64,000 bases of DNA from Acanthopleura granulata (Eukaryota > Mollusca > Polyplacophora > Chitonida > Chitonidae): NCBI GenBank assembly GCA_016165875.1, contig JABBOT010000022.1, positions 2,569,333 through 2,633,332 on the forward strand, in the 5' to 3' direction. The translations under genes were made by a program, and so were the position numbers. Below the pieces are notes generated by a model, which was given only the letters and a program-made list of their open reading frames with translations, was not told where the DNA came from and searched no databases. Positions 22,901 to 37,900 of the stretch are shown here, in pieces (within the stretch, counting starts at the first letter, position 1; each line of letters starts with the position of its first letter).

Positions 22901-25900
22901 TCACTGCTGTATGTTAAGTGTTCATGCACTTTAAATATTTGCAAGTTACACGCCCTCTAGCATAATGGCATTAGCAGATTAGGTAAAGTAGTCCGTTTAT
23001 ATTGACTGCAATTCATTGTTTTTCAGGCGACAGCGTTGAAACAAATTGAAACGTCACTTATTGTTCTGTTGGTGATCTAGTTTTTTTTTCAAAGGCAAAC
23101 AGGGAAGTGCTCGTTTTTGGAACAGACCACTTTAGCCCATAGGGGAGATGGATGTTTGTTTTTCAGAACTGGGATCGAATGATACATGTGTATTCAATTA
23201 AAAATATTGTAGATTTAGCGATATCGTGATTTTGATAACATGAGCTGTTCTGAAAAGAACAAACAATATCCTGATTTGTTAAAAAAAGGAAAAAGAAATA
23301 ATGTTGACTTGCTGTTGGAAAAAGAAATGGCACCATCTTGGTTTTGCCCATGAATTGTTGTAAAAAAAGAATTGTCATTGTCTTTCTTTTTTTGAAAACC
23401 TTGCTGTTCTGAGAAAAAAACCTGGTGTCATCTTGCTGTTGAAATCAAATATTGTAATCTTGGTAATGAGAATGTGACTATAGTACGAGGTAGAAAAAGG
23501 CGAAAAGCCAGTGGTATTTTGACTTTGAGATCTATCTTAATTTTGAACGCGTTGTTGTAAAAACTATAACTGTACTACTGGTACCATTTTGAGGATGTGG
23601 GATTTTAATAATTCCAATATCCCATACTTGATTAAAATATATTATTCTATTATCATGAATATCTTATAATACATGATTTGAGCATATTACGCCTCAATGT
23701 ATTTGTGCTGAAGATGCCTGAGATTAAAGGTGGTCTTGTCGTCGTTTAAGTGAAGAATCTTTGAGTAGAGTATTGAAGGCTAAATAAATTCATGTAAGCA
23801 GTGTTAATATCCGTACCCATAATTTGACATAATCGCACAGTTTGCTCATATTCATAGTGTTGAACAAAATATCCTCTTTGGATAGATCTGAACAGGTGCA
23901 ATGAAAGCACTTACCTGTCATGGTTTGGAGACTGATTTAATTAATTCCCCTGTGGCATTCTTTCTGTCCTTCCGTCATCACTGAGAACGGTGGACTTCTT
24001 CTCTTTAAATGAATCCCTTCCAGTTCCTTACTTTATACACTTTCTTGGTTCATTTGTGGTTTGTGTCGTTTTGTAAATTGACTTTAGGAATATTGATACT
24101 GCATGAACGTCCATTTTGGCTGGCGGCAGATATACATGTACGAATGTCTCTTCCACACCTAGATTCGTGTCTTTGAGAGTGGGCGTTGCGTTGAGTTAAG
24201 AGGATGATGTTGCTGAAGGGAATGACATATTATCCCTGTCAGGATGATACGACGTCATTCAGTTTGTTTTTATGCCATCTAAATGTTTTAATTTGTGGTT
24301 CTGCATCAAAATTGTGTCCAATTACCTCTGTCAAGCTGTTGTATATACATCATGCTGACTATTTCCTTGGATATATGTACAAGTGCAAAACAAGGGCAAC
24401 TTAGATATATATTTTCATTAACGGCAACATGACCTAGCATCGTACAGAAGTTGGATACTTCGTAAATTTACACGCCTGGAAAGTTCCTCGAGACTTCCTG
24501 ACATCAATGAAAACTGTTGACTCTTCTTAGCTCTTGTTAGTTTTTGTTGAATGTTGTTTCAGGATTCGTTCTTGCGATTGACCTTGAACTTCATTCACGG
24601 TTCACGATTTGTAATCGAATATTTGTCAAGATACCTACATTCAAAAATCAGTTGAAGATGTCCTTGTTTGAAAACACTTTGTCCTCGTGCTTGGGAATGC
24701 CGTTTGGCCCAACTTTCATCAGTTTACAGTTTTACAGGAATACATTAATGAGGGTAATTTGGTTGGGCTTTATTTGGGTAAGCGTGCTTAACAAGAATAC
24801 GTTTGTAAAATTTTGTTTTGGGATATTTTAGCTAGTGACTATGTGAGGGGTAATTTCAAAAGATAACTTGTGATTTGGGATACTTTTATCAGCGTACATG
24901 TGTTATAGGAAACACAATGAGTTTACTCGAGTTTGAGAAAACATTTGTTTGAGTATTTTCTTGTTTGAGAATGATTATTATCGACTAATTACACAACACT
25001 GTCTCTTGTAGCTTTTAGATATTCGGGTTGGGATTTTAGAAGGAAGCGCCGTGGAGGCCTCCCTAAAGAGAATCAATCCTAAATTCTATTTGGAAGCCAA
25101 ACAACATACCGTGCCTTCAACAGATGTCGGAATAGACCGCTTGATGTAAGTATTTTTCCAGAAGTTGTTATATCAAAAATTGTTTTTAGAAGCTGAAAGC
25201 CCCGTGGTTTTCCAGTATCTAGTAGATGCACAGCTAAGTTTCACGTAACACACAAGCTGTGTTACACCGAAATTATTTTGCCATCATCTTCTGACAATGT
25301 CACAACAAAATGGTAGAATCCTGATTCAGAACGAAGCTTTCGTTTTAAGGAGCTACACTAATTGTGCACCACAGTTTTACGGTAAGATGCCTTAATTTAT
25401 AGGTTAGTTTTCTTTTGGACAAATTACAGCATGACACACACCTCAGCACCACAGACAAAATAAAATGGTAATTAGATTATTAGTTCTTACTCATCGCCTG
25501 CTACAGCCAGCCCTTATTGCTGTTCCAGTGGCTTTTGCACTTAATTTCATGTCTCGGGTGCACCCCAATATAAAACTCCAATTAATGTGTATAAGACTTT
25601 TCATTAACATGCTCTCGCTCTCCCTCGCTCTCACTGATTCGCGGGTCTTGACGTCAGTAAATGCTGAAAGGCGTTAGTACGTACCGCAACGTCATTTTTC
25701 GCCATCTAACGTTCGTTCAAGACTACTTGACTTCCATCTATGTGGCGTTCAAGGCTGTAAATCACACAAGGAAACTTAATCAGTAACTTGCCGGGGTTTG
25801 CCTCGGATACTCCTATCTTCTTGTAGGTGAAAAATTCTGGAGTAATAGGAGGCTAAACAACAATGAACCAATCACTGAGGTGTCATTTTGTTTTGTCTCG

Positions 25901-28900
25901 AATCAACCTTACGAATCTATGGACGGTCAGAGAGACAATCAGTCGGTTAAAAATGCTCCCGTCCGTCTTCCATACATGTGAATCCCATGTGATTTCACTT
26001 TTGTTCATGACTGTTTGCCTTTCAGAGCTGGTCTGCTAGAAGGGTATTTGGGAGATTATCCTATACTGGACTATGCTCGAGCTAAGTTAGATCCTCGCTG
26101 TGAACTAAAGCTGATGTCTCAGTTCGGAGAGGATGGCTATGGAATCGGCTTACCCAAGGGTTCCCCGCTGAAGGTAAGTCTAGAGCTTTGGTTCAGTCCA
26201 GTTTCGTACAGCCCTTATGATATATACCTGTGCTTCAAGGCGGTGGGGTTAGTAAATTGGGATTGGTTGATTGGTTCACGTGACATTACTCACCATGAGG
26301 AGCGGGAATACTTCTGGCCAATCATAATCAACTAATCTTCTCTGAGCTCTGCTTGTTGTTGTTGTATTAAAACTTTAGAGTGTCTCATTACCAGGTCCAT
26401 TGCTGAACTCCATGTAACCAGAGACTGTAGTACCTTTTGAATTACAACGTCAGAAAAATCAACTGGTAAATTCAAAGACAGCTTTATTCAGTAAATCAAC
26501 CATGACTGCTTTTATTCAATAAATTAACTAGAGCAACATGCATGTATTCAGTATATCAACTGGGGTAGCATTTATTTAGAAAATCAACCAAGGCAGCGTT
26601 TATTCAGTGAATCGCTGAGTCAACCAGGTAGCATTTATACAGGAAATAAACCAAGACAACCCATATTTAGTAAATGAATCAAGGCAGCATTTATTCAGAA
26701 AATAAACCAATATATCCGCTCTTCAGTAAATGAATCAAGGCAGCATTTATTCAGGAAATAAACCAATATAACCCCTATTCAGTAAATTAATGAATTCAGG
26801 AAATTTATTCAGGAAATAAACCAATATAACCCCTATTCAGGAAATCAAGCAAGTTAGCATTTATTAAGGAAATAAACCAAGACAACGTGTATTCAGGAAA
26901 TCAATCAAGGCAGCATTTATTCAGTATTTGAACAAAGGCAGCGTTTATTGAGGAAATAAACCAAGACAACACGTATTCAGTAAATCAACAAAGACTGGGT
27001 GTATTCAGTAAATCAACAAAGACTGTGTGTATTCATTCACTCAAAAATCATTCTTGATATCATTTGATCGGCAAATAGGCCCTGAGTAAATCAAGCAAGG
27101 CAAAGTCTGAATCAGTGTATGCACCAGACATTCATTCAACCAGTAAATCAATTATTTTCTATTAATACGAGATGTGTTGCTTGCCTAATGCAATTTGAAC
27201 ATTTAAGCTTTACACTACGTGTTACGCAATGTTTTAAACGTAATCAGTTTATTTCATCAACAAATGAATATGTGACAGTTTTTCGATGGACAGTGAATTC
27301 ATTGGATTTGTACCTTTTGTTTTGTCGTTCAAAAGATGATGGATTGTTTAGTAGAGGTTGTAAACTATTACGTATATGGAGCCCATTGATGCCAGCCATT
27401 CGAAACGTCTCGTCTGAAGATGTCTCTTTGCTGAAGCATAATTTGCTCTGTAAGGAAAAACAGTTATATTATCCGATGTCACGCGATTACTATTGGTAAC
27501 CATGGCTCCTAGCTGACGTCACTTCTTGAGTGACAGTTTATCACATTTCTGCAAATGCTGTCAGAAAATCCTGTTCTGCTCTTCTCATGACAATCGGAAG
27601 TCAGTGTAATCTCATCGCAGTCGAGCTGGTCGGCGTCTTTCACCGGTCACGCACCAGATGCCTGGGTTAGAATATTGCCATGGAATTTGCTTTCGATCTT
27701 AAAACGAATATAACAAAGTCCATATATGTATACAGCGGCTGGTTATCAACCGGTGACGTAACTTCGTAGCTTATAAGACTATAAAAAGCAAGGCGATAGC
27801 GGTCTTGTCAAAAGAAATGGAGGGAGAAAAATGTGAAGGAATTTGTTGGACCGGTAATATTATTCCTTGTGATCAATAAGACGTTCGAGTAGGCTTTGAG
27901 AGGGGAGAAACAGGCTGCCGGCTGGGATCAGTAGAAAAATGGTCTTGTTTACACGGAATCTATTAATAAGATATATTAGCAGGGTGATAGTCAGCTGCCA
28001 AGCGCAGCTGCCTGGGTCGGAGAGACTCGAGCCCAGCCCGTCGGGCCTATATTGAGCTCATCATACAACCTTCAGTACCGCACAAAAACACGTCCCGAAT
28101 AGGGCGGCGTGCAATGTCGCTGGGAGATACACCATCTAACTCACGCCACGTCGCCATATATTTTATCCCTGTAGCCCACTGTATAAAAAAAGATTTTATT
28201 ACATACATTTTCTTCCTGATTTTTATTGATCAGCCATGCATAAAAAAATGTCGGGTGCGGGTAGGCTATATAAGGTATGGCAGATGGCTGAAACGTGTAT
28301 ACACTACGAAATCAATCTAAACTGTTAGCAGTGAATTTGATGTACAATAGCGCTGTCAATCAAATCACGGAGTCAGCCAGTCAGAAAAGAGAACTAACCC
28401 CGTAACCTTCCTTGTCATGCTGTTAAATCCAACCAGCAGGCCATAATGGGAAGGCATTTTCAGTCACTGGGTTTTTATTATTTCTTCACCGAGAGAAAGA
28501 AATACAAAATTGGCTCTGTTAGTCTGTCTGTTTGCCTTTTCGTCTGTCCCACTTTGGCTTCTGTACAAAGGGAGACTCTGACGGGCTACGCAAAAGCGTC
28601 CAAATTGCAGAGAAACACATCGTTTTCTGTTGTGACGCAGCAGTATTTGTGTGATACCAAACTGCTTTCTGAACACACATGCACCTAGAAGTGTGACGTA
28701 ATCTAAAAAGGAACAGAGGAGCACACGGCTTTGGACCTCTGCATTAAAACCGGGTAGGAGTTTTACAAGTTTCCCCTTACTTTTTCGAATATCGTGCGTT
28801 TCAATAGCACATTTCTGCAGGCTCAATTTGTGCTGCATTAAATGAAGTTTGATTCACGCATAAGTTTTGTGTATTCAGGATAGGATATAAATACATGGAA

Positions 28901-31900
28901 TTAGCTGGATTTCTGAGCAGTTAGTTGTTAAAAAGACTGTAGTTTGCAACAAATAAGTACAGGTCAAATTTCAAAACGTTCACAAATACAATTTAAATAC
29001 AAATACAATCACAGTTTGGTTCAAAAATGTCCAAGATTTTATAATATAATAAAAATGTGATGTTTGTGGGGGGCGATTTGTATGATGTTGTCATATTTGA
29101 GTGGCAAGATAACAGCTTGGTGAACACACCAAGTGTAGAAAAACAGTTCCCTTTTGTTTTTTCTTCCTTTTTCCTTGTTTTGTATTCAACTCGCCCTGAA
29201 AAATATCTAATCTTAAAAAGACCACTCATTTACATTTTGGGTGAAATTAGTTTAAAAAAAAACAATCAGCCTAAGTTTTTTCTTTATGAAAATGAGATTG
29301 GAAATATTTGTGCAACGATATCTAGTACGCAGCGGTCATCATATTGGCAAAGATGCTGGAAAATGTCAAGAAAATTTCTTTTAGCTGTTTTCCATCAAAT
29401 TGTGGTGACGCCAACTAGCTTAATGAAGGAAAGGTACTGCGTTTCCACAGATATGATAAGCAATAAATCTTGGAAAGCAATCGTCTGAACAATTTCCAGT
29501 TCTCTAATCGAAAAGATATCTTGGAAATACTTGATGAAAACACATTCGCTTATCTTTTTACTAATACCAAATTGTCGGCAGCAAACCACGGCTACTGTTC
29601 TGCATACTTGTAGTTGAATTAACAGTAGCTGACAGTAATGCAGGCATGCATAACGCAGTTGACTTAAAGGAAAAGATGAAAGGAAGAGTACATTGTACCG
29701 ACTCGGTCAAGTGACCTGTATGAATTTTGAACTCAGAACTAAACGTAATGGGAACCTTTCCTGCCGAAAGTAATTTTGGCCCAAGCCGTACAGCTCATCG
29801 TTGTGCTTAACGTGGTATTCAGTTGTTCACTTGCATGACTGCTCTCAGTTATTGTGGTTGGCGGAAGTTGGAAGTGTCAGGCGTTAATCACAGCAAGTTA
29901 TACTCACGTACAGACATGCACGCCATATTTAGGGAAGACACATTGTATTCAGCGAAAGTAAGACTGTACAAGGTGTCCAAGGTGCCGTGAACCACAACCA
30001 CACCCTGTCAGAGTGTGGTCTAGAATCCGCACGTCGGCGCTATTTGTGATATGTGATGGCTCTGTCACCGCACCAAGATAATGGCGTACTTGAACCTGTC
30101 ATACTTTGTGCACGCGATACATCAGATGAGAGTGGAGAGTCCTGTCGGTATTACGTATGCAAGCCTATCACAGTCATATGACACCAGCCATCATGAGAGA
30201 GCATCAACCGGAAGGAAATTCGAAGAACTCGAAATCTCGCGAGCATTGTTTTTTTATCCTCGGGAAAATAGTGAAATGCAAACGACGACTAAACACGTCC
30301 CTTGTGACGACAATTTGACAGCCATCTACAGACCGAACCGCCCGAGAGGCTGAGGAAGGCCGTGTTATGACATGTGGCTGCGACAGACCATAAGCAAGTG
30401 GTTCAACCAAAGGGTTATTAGGCCTTTTCGTGGCTATATTCTAGGACATCGTGTATTGGTATCGATGATTGCTACCCTCTGGCTTGCCTTCCTCCAGTGT
30501 GGTCCCGCTCGCACGTAACCCTCTTAACGTCACAAAGGCGTAGCTGCCATAGCGACGTAATGCCTACAGTGCCGGTTACCACCCTACATGTATTACGTGC
30601 TCGTAACGTTAAGATGACATCGTGCAAGTGCGCCCGGATTTCCCCGGGAATAGTTTTCGGTGTAAACCGACGGCAGTGGAGGAACTGGTGCCATTGGAAC
30701 GGAAGACCTTTGTTTTTCGTGTGGTATTATACAATGGTCTGAAATGTTGTAGTCATTGTTAGATATACGCTATATGTCAGTCTGTTTATTTCTGTTTACA
30801 AAGGTTTTTGTTACATGGTATTAGGGCCGCCCCTACAGTCGCTCCAGCAAGTTTGAGACTATTTTACAAGGAAGTTTTTAGTGATTTCCTCCTGAACAGT
30901 CAATGTTTGAGTGGACTGCATTTTATGGTTGATTTTGTAACCACACAATCTCCAGTATGTGGTTATTTGACGTGGATCATACTACAATTTGGTAATATCA
31001 CTGCATGGTGAGGTAAATATTCAACGCAAGCAAACCAATTAATGTTGTCATCGTGGATGTAATCCGAAGATAGAGGAATTATGTTGAAGACAAAGGAAAA
31101 ACTAACATGATCTATATGTTAGATGAAATATCAAGTAACACTGTCAGGAAAATAGCTTGATTTATGTTTTTAGAATTTTAGAATATCAAAACTGCGTTTG
31201 AATCATTGGTTCTACGGTGGATTTTTCTGACCAGATTGTGACCAGTGACGTTGGCTAGGCTTTTGCCACAAAATAAGCACAGGCTGCTGAACATTTGCAT
31301 ATACATTCAAAATACATACGCCTACAAAACTATGAATACATTCGCCGAAAGGACCTGAAAATACTGACTGAAGCAAAAAGTATGGACGTGACTTCAGCTA
31401 TACCAACTGGGCTCTAGCGGATCAGCCTAGAATGCTAAGCTTTTAAATCATTTTACTACGTTGTAAAAAATGTAAACAATAAAGGATCCCTTGCTGCTAG
31501 ACGGGAAATCGTCCTCCTACCAGTGCGTACCCTTTTCTAGTAACATGAGTTACGGAGAATATGATTAAGCCAGGCAAGGGACAAGTCTTATTTGTTTACA
31601 TTTTGCAAAGCTACATATTAGATATGTTTCCAGCTATAATGAATATGTATGGATAATACATGATACATACTTCCAGTGGAAGCTCAGTGCAGCCAAACAT
31701 ATGAAAGTGGTGTACACATTATCATGCTGTTTCAAAGTGCTAGGTGTCAACATATTGAAGTGTTACGTGTGGAGAATGGCAACTACGTGTGTTCATCAGT
31801 TCATCGTAATAAATAACCGAGTCAAAATCCGAGACAGAACTTTAAATCCAACTTCTTATAGATCTGACTGGAAGAGATTTTAGCGGACAAATTATTGTGT

Positions 31901-34900
31901 AAAAAGACACGGTGGACGCTCGTGGTTTGTAGCGAATGTTTTTTTTTTTTTTTTTTTTTGTTTTTGTTTTTGTTTTTGTTTTTGTTTTTCAACGTTGGCC
32001 TATTGCAAGGCAAGACCTGTCAGACAACAACTTCAACCACACGCTGGGGAAGCCCTTGCCTGATCCTGCAGTTGATCAGTCACTGTGGGCAGGTTGACAA
32101 TCATCCTGAACGACAGGAGGACGATTTCCCATCTAGTCGCAAGGGGTCCTTTATTTTCCTAGACAGTGTGTAATGGTCTTTCATCTGACATACACTTCAT
32201 TTTACTGTTTCCTTTGTCTTTAAGAATAGTGCACGGATTCAATGGCTGTCTCATCTAGTAAACTGCCGAGCCTAAATTCTCTCATACATAAATACCTGAA
32301 ATGGGACAGCGTGGTATATTAAGTTAACATGTTATTTACAACAGCCTGAAGTACTAACCAAATAAATCAATCCAAATAAATCTCTGTGAACCTGGAATCC
32401 TTCATTCAACTGGGTAAACGTTCCTTCTTTATTTCATGAAGCGGCTAATTCGATATTCGTAAATCTGCTTATTCCTTCATTCACGTGTTTGCATTTTTAC
32501 GTCCGTTGAGCAACCATTGATGAAGGATACGTGACTTGTTGTGCATATTGATCTCATGGATTCGCATCTACCTGGGGTTATCTGGCCTCCAGCAAACAGT
32601 GTAGTAACGCAACTCACTGAAAAAATATCATACAGGCAAAACGACTGGGCTCAATCCCGGCCTTGGACAAGGAATTTGCAGATTCTCCCAGATGAGTCAT
32701 CGAGACAATAAGCATGTAGCCAAGCTCTTACGTTCGTTGCAGAGCAGTTGTCTTCCTGCAAATGGTGAACACGTCTGTAGGCTACACTGGGAACGTTCGT
32801 CGGTATTGACTTATTCGTCGGCACTCACACTTCCTGCATCAATGAAACTGACCACCATGGTGTTAGAGCAAAAGTGAAAAATTCTTTAATAATAATTCAT
32901 CAATAAACCAATCAACCAATCAGTTCCACATTTTGTCCTCACAGGCGCCGCTAAACGAGAAGATCTACTCGTACCACCAGAACGGGAAGATCGATGACCT
33001 GGTGGAGATCCACTTCGCCGATGCACAGTGTTATCAACAGAGGCGGACTCAGGAGGAGTCCCAGCTGGCTGTCACCCACCACGCCGGCCTCTTTGTCATG
33101 CTCAGTGTGGGCATCGGGGTGGGCATCATGGTGTGCTTCCTGGAGCACGCCGTGTACAAGTGGCTGGTGCCCTACCTCAGGCTGAGACCCGGTAATAGCA
33201 ACTGGAGGAGCATTCACCTCATGTTTATCAGCCAGGTATGCTGTTCTCATGATCTTTACAGCGCCGACATGTGTCACTAAGTTGGTTGTAACTACGATGT
33301 TAAGATATATCTTTAACACGAGTTGGGATTTTTGTTACAACTACCATGAAAACATATATGTTTACAGCAGGTGTTGGTGTTTCGGTACAACTACCATGAC
33401 AACATATATCTTTAACAAGAGTTGCTCTTCTGGTAACAACTACCATAGCAACATATATCTTTAACAAGAGTTGCTGTTCTTGTAGCAACTACCATGGCAA
33501 CAAATATCTTTAACATGGGTTGCTTTTCTTGTAACAACTAAAATGGCAACATATATCTTTAACAAGAGTTGCTCTTCTTCTTACAACTACAATGGCAACA
33601 AATATCTGTAACATGAGTTGCCATTTTTGATACAACTACCATGGCAACAAATATCTTTAACAAGTGTTGTCCTTTTTGCTGCAATCAAGTTTTGTTAAAC
33701 GATTGTTCTTGGAAAGTGATCAACTTCCATGTTTTCCGTTCGTCTTGCATCCGCAGGTGATGTCAAGTTATAGTCCAAAACGAGATTAAATATCTGAGAT
33801 TTGAATTAAACGCTTCATTCATTTGCATCAACCAGATAAAATGTCGGCATTTTTAGCAAAGATGTATTAAACAATCTATGAATACTTGAATGTGTTTGTC
33901 ATCCACAGCGTTTACATCGTATCATCACAAGTGCGGAGCTAGTGTCAGCACACGACTCGGCCAAGGAAATACTCGGCATCATGAAAAATAGAGAATTCAC
34001 CAGACTCTTCCAAAAAAGCACAATAAGAGTAAGTATAGAGTGGAAAGATTAAGTTTCCTTACAGACTAAACAGTTTACTTTTATTCACGTAAGCTGATAA
34101 GTAACTGTTAACTGTGTTGGTCGCGGGTTTATGTTGAGAAGTTTGTCAGAAACCTTACAGCAGGCGCGACTCCGTATTCGTGTCGGGTTGTTTGTCAGGG
34201 ACCTGGGTTTATGTTGAGAAGTTTGTCAGAAACCTTACAGCAGGCGCGACTCCGTATTCGTGTCGGGTTGTTTGTCAGGGACCTGGGTTTATGTTGAGAA
34301 GTTTGTCAGAAACCTTACAGCAGGCGCGACTCCGTATTCATGTCGGGTTGTTTGTCAGGGACCTGGGTTTATGTTGAGAAGTTTGTCAGAAACCTTACAG
34401 CAGGCGCGACTCCGTATTCGTGTCGGGTTGTTTGTCAGGGACCTGGGTTTATGTTGAGAAGTTTGTCAGAAACCTTACAGCAGGCGCGACTCCGTATTCG
34501 TGTCGGGTTGTTTGTCAGGGACCTGGGTTTATGTTGAGAAGTTTGTCAGAAACCTTACAGCAGGCGCGACTCCGTATTCGTGTCGGGTTGTTTGTCAGGG
34601 ACCTGGGTTTATGTTGAGAAGTTTGTCAGAAACCTTACAGCAGGCGCGACTCCGTATTCGTGTCGGGTTGTATTTCAGGGACCTGGGCAGACCCGGCTGC
34701 GGAATCTTATTAGGTTGTCTATCGGGAACCAGGGAGGCGCCCATATGGTTATACTGTTGATATTTATAATGAAACAGGTGTTTATTTACATTTGTTAGGT
34801 TATAAGTAATACAACAGCTTTACATTCTCTGCAATAGGTAAAACATGGGTTGTTGTCTTATTAAATTCCACATTAATCTGTTTGGAAGGTGTACTTTATG

Positions 34901-37900
34901 ATCTGTGAATTTAATTATGTTTTTCTTTTGGTTTTCTTTGTTTTGATGCAGAAAAACAAACTCGCAGACATGGCGAAAACGAAGCGCTTGAACAGAAACT
35001 TTTATGATGTGGTTGAAAAAGCGAAATGGTATGTACGATGTATATAACTTGTCCGCTGAGATATACAGTACTCTTTTTCTTTGAATTTTAGAGATATCTT
35101 TATCCTCGATCTGAGAAACCGAAAACAGAGAGTGCTCAATATCAGTTACAACTAATGACTTTTTTTGTGCACGACACGTCTTCATTTGATCAAGTCAGAC
35201 ACTTCGCCTATAGCTACGTTTTCTGCCTTGATCCAGCAGGCAGAAATAACCTATCCATCAGACTCAATAGTTGATGCATATTAATGTAAATATATTACCC
35301 AATCAAATAGGAGTTCCCCTAACCGATTGACAGAAACGACAAAATAACCTGTAACCGCACACAGGGTCGACGGCAGGTAAATTCAAAAAAGAACTTACCA
35401 CACCTGTAAAGATGGGGATAAGAAACAGACAGATGATGGCCTGCTGTCATATTTAGATGTCATGTCAACATACTTCTAGGAGCGTTTAGTCATGGAGATA
35501 AAACAGGATGAAATCTCTTGATCATTCAACAGCGAGACTTACCCGCTGTGCGTTTATACTCTGAATTAAACCTCCCGTGACCACGCAGAATTTAATGTTC
35601 TACGTACGATACCGTGCTGCAAAACACTACACGACCCGGATATAGCATGGTCTATTCTACCTTCATGGCTCGATCAACTCGTAATGTTCGTTCTCCACGT
35701 GTTTAAAAGCTTTTACATTACTTTTTAAAAGCAGTACATTTGATTGACACGTTTGAAATTTACTATGTACATAAATTCTTTGTCAACCCGAGCAGGCGAG
35801 TATCTGATTGGATAACGATGACAGCTTTTCAAGTTCGGACTAGAACACATTCGTCAAGTCGACTGATCAAGGCAGAAACGGAGTCATAAACGCGTGGCGA
35901 TACACGGTTTATCTGGCTTGATATAATGAAGATGTACATGACATTGATGTAGTTTTATGGCGGTAGGCGTCAGTCGATACACCCGTCTGTACGTCTGCCC
36001 ATTTTTTATAAACACTGTCTATTGTACATGTATTGTCAGGTCTACCAAGCTTAAACCACTCGTACAACTGAGCCAAAATCGAATCATTTTCGTTGACCTT
36101 GGTCAATTTTTCAAGGTCATTGTGGTTTAAAAGAGAAGAAAACACTAGACCAAATGCATATATGTGTCGATAAAGAATCCCATTTATAGTTTGAAAAACG
36201 TCACGTTCTAATTTTATGATGTAGGATAACCGAGATCCTACCGCCATACCCTCAGTTTTAACTATTGAAGGGCAAGATAAGTTTCCGCTGTGGTGTCAAC
36301 CGTTCCTGGTTCACCAATTTGAAATGTAGAATTAGTGTCTAGATTTGTATGGATCCTCTTCCGAAATAACTTTGGTTATATTTTTTGGCTGTCTTTCCTT
36401 TTAAGTTTTACTTTGCAACATGCTTGTAACCACCCTGACCTGTTTTTTTTTTGTTTGTTTTTTTTTTCTTTTCAACGTCGTTTTGTCTTTTCCTCCATAA
36501 CCTTGAGTGTAATCACACTATCTCTTGTAACTGTGGTTACAAGCGAGGGATACTTAGTACACTGCACAATATTTTCTATGTCAAGGATATTTTTTAGGAT
36601 AACAGTCTTACAAGTGCTGAAATATATGCCTACTTTTTCTCAAAACTTTGTAGAATATTTTTTTCTGAACACATTTTAGATACGATGTTCTCCGTGTAAT
36701 AAAGTAATAAGGCGAATTAACGTTAATAACAGAAAGGCCAAGAAACCTTGATTATGTGAAAAGTTTTGGAAAAGCAGTATCTGGAAATCGAAACTTAATG
36801 GGATCTGTTAAAAGAATGTACGAGTCATAGTCGAAAACAAAAACATTTTATAACCAATTATTATCCAAATGACCGCTTGGCACATTGCCTTATTTGAACT
36901 GTTCGTGGAAATTCTCAAAGTATATTCAGATTAACCAAATCCGTTATTAACCAGCTCTAAATTATTAAATAGCACTCAGCTAAATTCCTTGCTGATAAAG
37001 CGACTCCATCATCTGAGCCAGAGGATTTCTTCGTTAGATAAGGTGAGCAAGAGAACACAAATTAACTGGTAGGTTTTCATCTTCTTAATATCGAACATAC
37101 TATATATAACCCTGAAAAACGGAACAATAGAACTTGTCCACTATCATCCCCTGATACACTTCCGCTTTATTCAGTATGCCACTTACACGTAATAGAGGCA
37201 TGTGCTGAACCATAATTCGTTTAAAGTATTCGATGTAGCACACACCGGTTATTTTATTTTATAAATTCCTGTGTTCTGCTGAGTGGTAATGGGGGAACTT
37301 CCTGGCAATAACAAAGCGATCTAGAGCTATGTACTCCTTTGTTCTTTTCTGACACATTACAATTTTGTGTGTATGTGAGATCCTGAAAACTTAGGTAGAA
37401 ACTCACAGTTCAGACGTTGCTTGACAATTTGCAATGATAACATTTTGCTTCCAGTGTAAGCCGTGTCCTTCAGAGACAGTTTAATTCGTATTTGTCCTAA
37501 GCTGTATGTAGTATTTCCCTATGCTACAAATTCTCGTTCTTGTACTTTCAGGATGCAAGAACTGAGAGACAAGCATTTGATCGACGACAGCCCAGAGCTG
37601 ACGCCCACTACACCACACATTGTTGAAATTCCTCTGAAGGAGTTTGGTAGAGCGACAGAAGAAGCCGTCCAAGAGCTTGACACGTCTCATCTGCAACCCG
37701 GCAACGGCGCCGTAAGAAAGCGTTCCACTGATTGGCCGGACAACTGGCAAGCTGATTGGCTCCTGAGTGAAGATCCGGCTGTTGGGCCTTGGTCCTATGA
37801 TAATGAAAGTGATACGACTAAAGATGCCTCCTCAACAGAAGACGGTCATCTTATGTTACTAGATAGTGGAAGCGATAACCATCTTCCCTCTCCAAATATG

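Larger units (their letters stand above)
13693..25011 (+). other. Large GRIN3 intron (11.3 kb)
   Basis: Separates M3 from the S2 ligand half. It holds family B repeat copy 3, a 106-bp tandem repeat, a short MITE-like element, a degraded tRNA-like fragment near 16620-16670 (B-box GGTTCGAATCC), and tandem repeats at 17575-17960, 22451-22648 and 23161-23460. Long open frames inside, for example 21184-21471, overlap frames on the other strand and look like chance. Confidence 0.8.
26174..32944 (+). other. GRIN3 intron (6.8 kb)
   Basis: Contains a degenerate tandem repeat (26470-27060), family A repeat copy 2 (28555-28790) and a poly-T / TTTTTG microsatellite (31939-31990). The open frames at 27119-27499, 29057-29488 and 30081-30353 show no family resemblance and were left out. 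Confidence 0.75.

Noticed and set aside
27119..27499. 126-residue open frame in a receptor intron
   Set aside because: It follows directly on a degenerate tandem repeat and has no conserved features.
29057..29488. 143-residue open frame in a receptor intron
   Set aside because: AT-rich, begins with a non-ATG codon, overlaps - strand frames; long by chance.
30081..30353. 90-residue open frame with good start context
   Set aside because: No family, no splice partner, and an overlapping - strand frame; kept out for lack of support.
34180..34798. Ladder of 65-residue open frames
   Set aside because: Generated by the 80-bp tandem array read in successive frames.
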